This document shows positions 32,217 to 36,395 of a stretch of DNA of 36,395 bases, piece by piece. The translations under genes and the position numbers were made by a program. The notes beneath the pieces were generated by a model that was not told where the DNA came from, ran no database searches, and worked only from the letters and a program-made list of their open reading frames with translations. This stretch comes from JAGORM01 sp050255815 (GTDB taxonomy: Bacteria; Patescibacteriota; Microgenomatia; Levybacterales; GWA1-39-11), in NCBI GenBank assembly GCA_050255815.1, contig JBLMVJ010000008.1, positions 1 to 36,395 of the forward strand. Direction: 5' to 3'. The number at the start of each line of letters is the position of its first letter. Within the stretch, counting starts at the first letter, position 1.

Positions 32217-32313
32217 TGCTATTAATCTCCCTTTATCCTATCACCTGTTGCTAGTCATATGTCAAACATCAATTGTTCCTCTCCACCTTCTACCTGCCAC
32301 CTACTTCCTTCGG

Positions 32314-34758
32314 CTACTGAACCTTCACCCCTCCCTTAAAGTGCGTGCCACCTTTAAAGTTAGCAGTCAGGGGAGGATAGTATTGGATGGTCAGCGTGGG
32401 ACGGAACGCAGGCGTACCATTTTCAGATGCCGCTATAAACAAGTACTCCTGGACCGTAGGCGTAGAGCTGGTCCTATCATTGCTGCTTCTTAGGCAGTAA
32501 TATGTGCTCCCGGTTTTATTTATCCAGGAAGTATCCAGATTTCCGCTGGCATAGGGCGTATTCTGGCTCATCCCTGACGTATTTCGCCAAATACTGTTAT
32601 CTGCAGTGGCAGATATACAGTTTGAAAAAACTGTTTGCAGGCTGGTGGGATTAGAATCATAATCTTCCTGGGCGGCCCAATTTAGCTTAGCTATCTCTAC
32701 ATCAAAATCCGTATTGGAAGCATCCCCAACTGCCGTAAGAGTCAGGTTAGCCTGGACTATCTGTGCACCGGCACCCAGTACAGATGTGTCAAATTTTAAG
32801 ATTCCCCGGTCCACGTAATACCATCCTAAATAGAAATCCTGCCCTACATAAAAATATGTATAAGGCATTTCATCATAGTTAGCCGTACTATGTGCGGTTG
32901 CATAGTCAGTATAAGAACCTTCTACAAAGCCGTCCAAAGAACTGGAGGTAATAGTGACGGTTGCAGGCACCGGAGTGGGCGTGGGCGTAGGAGTGGCCGT
33001 AGGAGCCGCAGCGCTATAGTTAATTATAAGATAGGTTTGTGTTGTCCCTGCACCTGCTCCGCAGCACGGGTCCGGCGTAGCGTCAAGATCAACAATGAGC
33101 TGTGTATTTGCAATATTTCCCGGCACCCATGAACCACCGGTAGGACGGGAAAGGTGTGGGCTACTGGTCCTATTAGTCCAGGGCTGCTCAGCGCCTTGCC
33201 ATGCATCAAAGGTAGTTCCACCTGAGAACTTTACCCCCACCCTAAAACCGCTTCCTCCCACCACATCAGGGTCAGAAAAACTCCCACGTATAAATCCGTC
33301 TACAGAATCTATGGTCTCCGTGGTAAGGCTGGTTGCCTCCAGGGTGTAGTAATCTGTTCCTGACTGAGTCCCAAATGAGCCACCCTGCCAGATGTATGTT
33401 GTATTGTCATCAGATGCACCTGAAGGATCATCATCTACCTTATCCCAGTGTGATGTAGAGTTGGGTACCTGGTAATCTATACCGGTTCCATCAGCGCCGG
33501 TACCGTTTGGCCTGAGCTTCTCTACTCCGGCCCCCGGTTTTTCATTTGTTACCGCAAAAGAAGCCATGTAGGAACGGACTTTTCTGCCGGTTAGCTTATG
33601 GGTATCCGGATCACGCTCCGCTATTTCCGGATACTGCATGATATCTGCCTCATCATACGTTACTGATATATCAGGGTATTGCGCAGGGCTGGCTGTATCC
33701 AAAACTTTTTTACGTGCCTGTCGCGCATCTGTAAAGCTGTCTTTAATATCATCAGCATTATCACTCTTTTGGAAATGGGCTGAGGTAAGCCTATCGTGGC
33801 TTTGCTCATAAAGCGTAAAGTCTCCCTGGGCCAGTTCCCATACTGCAGCGCGTTGCTTTAGGTATCCGTTTAAGCCTGTCAGTATTTCCTGTGCCGTTTC
33901 ACCCGGCCGCACCGCGGTAATAAGCACGTCAGAACCTAAAACCTGTCCGTCATGATTGCGTATCTCATACTCTACTGCCAGTTTCCAGCGGAAACGTCCC
34001 AGCCGGGTAACCACTGCATGGTTAGCATTAAAATTGAAACCTACCGTAGGGTCTACTATGACCGGATAAGAAGCCTCTGAAAGCCACTGCTGATCTACGG
34101 TAACGCTTAAGGTATCTGCACTTAGGGCATTTCCCGTATGGATATCTAGCTTTCCCCACGTAGTTTTGCCTTTTGCATCTATCACCTTGGGGCGGTAGAT
34201 GTGAAATGCCTTATTATTGGTTTTATCTTGAGGGTAAAAAGCATATGAATTGGAAAATTCTTCTGAAGGCCCTTTTTCAATGAGCTTAGGCTCTAAATTA
34301 GAAAGGTCCAGGTTGTAGGTAAAAACATTGGTCCTAGGCTTCTCTTTCAGCAGGATATCCAGGTCATACCGATCATAATTTTTAATCTTGGCGGTATTCT
34401 TGCTAACTCCGGTTGTAAAATATACATCTTGTGATGCGTCACCCCAAACGATCTTGTCATCCTCAGAAACCGGCACAATCGCCTTTGGCAATTTGTAGGA
34501 TAAGGCCAGACTGGCTGATGAGTCAGATTTGGAAAATTTCACCACCGGCTCCATCACTTTTGCATTTTTCTTTCCTATCTCAATTTTGTCATCATTCACC
34601 CTTATCTGATGGTAAGACCCCAACTGCATGCCTTTTTTTATCTGGCCGGAATATGCGTCTCCATCCTGGTCATCATCCAGCGGATTCTGGGAATTAAACC
34701 AGAAGAAAAAACCGGTAACCACCGCAGTAAAGATAATGATAGATATCAAAAGTCGCAT
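32314..34758 (-). CDS. Secreted surface protein, third paralogue, without Hint domain
   Basis: 814 residues from the ATG at 34758, which matches the start of the two paralogues; a TTG four codons upstream is in frame. The anchor is MRLLISIIIFTAVVTGFFFW. The shared region ends with YPVIVDPTVGF. A different middle (about 260-470, charged, with AQEILTGLNGYLKQRAAVW) and a beta domain with WQGGSFGTQSGTDYYTLE follow. Then come a PTPTPTPVPA linker, a DNRLRE-like domain (DGFVEGSYTD...RGILKFDTSVLGAGAQIV) and the C-terminus NFKGGTHFKGGVKVQ. The three genes share both ends and vary in the middle, a modular cassette arrangement. No Shine-Dalgarno site is seen. Probably a surface or matrix component. Confidence 0.87.
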   Translation of the reverse strand: MRLLISIIIFTAVVTGFFFWFNSQNPLDDDQDGDAYSGQIKKGMQLGSYHQIRVNDDKIEIGKKNAKVMEPVVKFSKSDSSASLALSYKLPKAIVPVSEDDKIVWGDASQDVYFTTGVSKNTAKIKNYDRYDLDILLKEKPRTNVFTYNLDLSNLEPKLIEKGPSEEFSNSYAFYPQDKTNNKAFHIYRPKVIDAKGKTTWGKLDIHTGNALSADTLSVTVDQQWLSEASYPVIVDPTVGFNFNANHAVVTRLGRFRWKLAVEYEIRNHDGQVLGSDVLITAVRPGETAQEILTGLNGYLKQRAAVWELAQGDFTLYEQSHDRLTSAHFQKSDNADDIKDSFTDARQARKKVLDTASPAQYPDISVTYDEADIMQYPEIAERDPDTHKLTGRKVRSYMASFAVTNEKPGAGVEKLRPNGTGADGTGIDYQVPNSTSHWDKVDDDPSGASDDNTTYIWQGGSFGTQSGTDYYTLEATSLTTETIDSVDGFIRGSFSDPDVVGGSGFRVGVKFSGGTTFDAWQGAEQPWTNRTSSPHLSRPTGGSWVPGNIANTQLIVDLDATPDPCCGAGAGTTQTYLIINYSAAAPTATPTPTPTPVPATVTITSSSLDGFVEGSYTDYATAHSTANYDEMPYTYFYVGQDFYLGWYYVDRGILKFDTSVLGAGAQIVQANLTLTAVGDASNTDFDVEIAKLNWAAQEDYDSNPTSLQTVFSNCISATADNSIWRNTSGMSQNTPYASGNLDTSWINKTGSTYYCLRSSNDRTSSTPTVQEYLFIAASENGTPAFRPTLTIQYYPPLTANFKGGTHFKGGVKVQ

Positions 34759-35663
34759 GTTTAAATTCAATGAACTTGATTGAAATTCATTGAAATTAAT
34801 AGAGATTCATTGTAATTACGATCAGTTTCCTGATTTCTACCAATTTCCATAAATTTCTTTCCTCGTTCCGCTACATACTTATTACTCTCTTTTCCCAATT
34901 TAAGAATAAACCCGGAACCCTTTAAAAAATGGTGACGGGAATCACAATACATGTCTTACTCTCAGAAGCTAGAATTTGAAGGTAGGCTACTCCGTCATTC
35001 TGGCTTTCCAGAATCTTGCAATGGAAGACTTTTTACTTCTCGATTCGCTGACGCTCACTCGAAGAATAATTATCTTGCAGTCCCAAGATTATCACCTGAC
35101 CATTCAAGTTGATTCGATCAATATTCGAGTTATTCGAGAATATACTGATGGGGATAAAAAATGCTGAATAAAGACTGGGGAAGAAGCGAGTAAGAGAATT
35201 GCAAGAATAAATCTATCAGAATATATCTAAATATATCATTGTTATCCAAAAACCCCTGGATTTATACACCTTTTTTCCACATTTATTGTTCTTTTACCAT
35301 CTCTTTTTGTAAGAATAACCGGATTTTTAGGAGACTAAATTTAGCAGATAAAATTTTTAACTGATAATAATTTCTATATATAAAAGGTGCTGAAGAATAA
35401 AGAAATTCCAAAACATCCGAGGCTAATCAGTTCATGGTTTATGGTTCATAGTTCATGGCCTGGACTTTTTCGCATGCTTCGCAAGCTCGAAGAAGGTCTC
35501 TCCGCTCTTCTTCTCACCTGCTGCTCGAAAAATAATTTTCGAGGGATAGCGAGAACTACCTGTGATTACAATTAATTTCCCAATTTCTACTAGTTTCTAT
35601 AGTTCTCTAATTCCCCTTGATACTCATGATACTCTTGGTACCCTTGGTACCCTCTCACACTTA
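34759..35663. other. Gene-free region rich in repeats
   Basis: R3 repeat at 34771-34855. TTCTGG-CTTT-CCAGAA hairpin at about 35000. Partial R1 at 35034-35085. GTTCATGGTTTATGGTTCAT words at 35430-35458. R1 at 35466-35558, with CTCGAAAAATAATTTTCGAG as an internal palindrome. R3 at 35562-35602. 9-mer array at 35615-35650 (CCTTGATAC, TCATGATAC, TCTTGGTAC, CCTTGGTAC). 35170-35400 is AT-rich with no signal I can name. No gene is supported. Confidence 0.6.
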
Positions 35664-36395
35664 CTACCTGCCACCCGCCACCTGCCATCCCTTTCCGTCT
35701 GTAACTATCTCCACGTCCCCCTGCTCCGTGTTTTTATATGGCACCTTACTTTCTTTCAGCATCTTCATGACTTCCGGACTGGGGTGTCCATACCGGTTAT
35801 GAAGACCAACGGAAAGAATATCCAGTTTGGACTTAATCAGCCGGAATGACTCCTGGTCTACTCCCGTCTTGCTCCCATGGTGCGGCAACTTAAAAATGTC
35901 TACCGCAAGACCACTTTGAAACATTTGGTCCAGCAATTCCTTTTCTATGTCCCCGGTAAACAACCCGGTAAACTTTCCATAAGACAATAGCTGGACTAAT
36001 GAAAAGCTGTTGGTATCAGCGCTTGCACTAGATCCTGTGACAAAAGAATGGGTTGGCCAGTCGGTTATCAGCGCTACGCCATCCCCCATCTTATACTGGT
36101 CTCCTGCAAATAGCGTCCTGACCGGAATATTTTTATCTGCAAGAAGTTTTTGGATAGTTGCAAATACCCTAGTCCCTGAGGTTTTTTGGGAAACATTAAA
36201 AGACTTCACCTGGTAGGATTTTAAAACGTACTCAAACCCGGTGATGTGGTCTGCATCAGGATGGGTTGCAAAAGCCAGCTCTATATCCCTATCCCAAAAA
36301 GGCAGATGCCGGGTTAAACATCCCAGGACACTATCCGTTGGTCCGGCATCTATCAGCATATCTGCTCCCCCGGGAGTCCTAATTAAAATAGCATC
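35664..36395 (-). CDS. ComEC-type metallo-beta-lactamase-fold protein (5' end outside the window)
   Basis: The frame is open to the right edge: DAILIRTPGGADMLIDAGP precedes and includes the first internal Met, so the true start lies outside. The metal-binding motif is ATHPDADHITG (H-x-D-x-D-H), followed by LFTGDIEKELLD, PHHGSKTGV and the late LHNRYGHPSPEV. These are the signatures of the MBL domain of the competence protein ComEC and of stand-alone relatives. In ComEC the domain is extracytoplasmic and degrades or processes one DNA strand during uptake; stand-alone forms are nucleases or hydrolases. Whether the channel part is attached cannot be seen. 244 codons including the stop lie in the window. 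Confidence 0.9.
   Translation of the reverse strand, partial: DAILIRTPGGADMLIDAGPTDSVLGCLTRHLPFWDRDIELAFATHPDADHITGFEYVLKSYQVKSFNVSQKTSGTRVFATIQKLLADKNIPVRTLFAGDQYKMGDGVALITDWPTHSFVTGSSASADTNSFSLVQLLSYGKFTGLFTGDIEKELLDQMFQSGLAVDIFKLPHHGSKTGVDQESFRLIKSKLDILSVGLHNRYGHPSPEVMKMLKESKVPYKNTEQGDVEIVTDGKGWQVAGGR

Noticed and set aside
34759..34770. TTG start four codons upstream for the third surface protein
   Set aside because: Both paralogues start at the equivalent of the ATG at 34758, and no ribosome binding site favours the TTG.
34976..35167. 63-codon plus-strand frame
   Set aside because: It runs through R1-type palindromes and a hairpin and has no ribosome binding site.
1..36395. Alternative genetic code (UGA as Gly)
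   Set aside because: UGA ends several clear genes at the expected length and no in-frame UGA interrupts conserved domains.

Overview
The window looks like a chromosomal segment from a Patescibacteria (CPR) bacterium, most likely of the Microgenomates type. This rests on gene content: a compact divergent F1 ATPase operon, very large fibre-like surface proteins, MreB, UppP and a WecG/TagA transferase, with many genes lacking Shine-Dalgarno sites. UGA is used as a stop (for example in the delta subunit and in the small HTH gene), so code 25 of Gracilibacteria/SR1 does not apply. The placement is an inference; no rRNA is present.

Layout. 1-5688 (-): a giant membrane protein that runs off the left edge, with two cytoplasmic MerR-type HTH domains, one transmembrane helix and a long repetitive fibre-like ectodomain. 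6065-12632 (+): a near-consensus promoter and seven genes in ATP-synthase order: c-like, b, delta, alpha, gamma, beta, epsilon. No subunit a is present. The c-like protein carries a signal peptide and a fibre-type extracellular domain, and it lacks the ion-binding carboxylate. 12635-15795: two tRNA-Thr genes on the minus strand, small genes, a foreign-looking minus-strand cassette of three small genes, and a guanylate kinase-like gene. 15838-16067: a promoter-driven structured RNA candidate with a possible 10-bp pseudoknot. 16151-18314 (+): an NRAMP-like transporter and uppP, each with a promoter that predicts a leaderless mRNA. 18924-21613: a small HTH gene with a relic copy of its 3' end, a wecG-like gene and mreB. 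21755-26316: a PEGA/beta-propeller lipoprotein-like or membrane protein, a histidine kinase and its response regulator, and a HAD phosphatase. 26470-34758 (-): three paralogous secreted surface proteins, two of them interrupted by Hint (intein-like) domains. 35664-36395 (-): a ComEC-type metallo-beta-lactamase domain, cut by the right edge.

How it fits together. Much of the window concerns the cell envelope: fibre protein, Hint-processed surface proteins, lipid carrier recycling (UppP), wall-polymer glycosyl transfer (WecG/TagA), cell shape (MreB) and a two-component system. The most unusual unit is the ATPase operon. Its F1 part has intact catalytic motifs, but its c-like rotor would display a ring of extracellular domains and could not carry protons in the usual way. 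That suggests an ATP-driven surface machine, comparable in logic to the F1-like X0 ATPases of mollicutes.

Intergenic DNA is filled with dispersed repeats: 9-mer arrays (YTTGRTACC), 7-mer arrays (TACTCAA), and three palindromic or imperfect-repeat families. These recur between otherwise unrelated genes.
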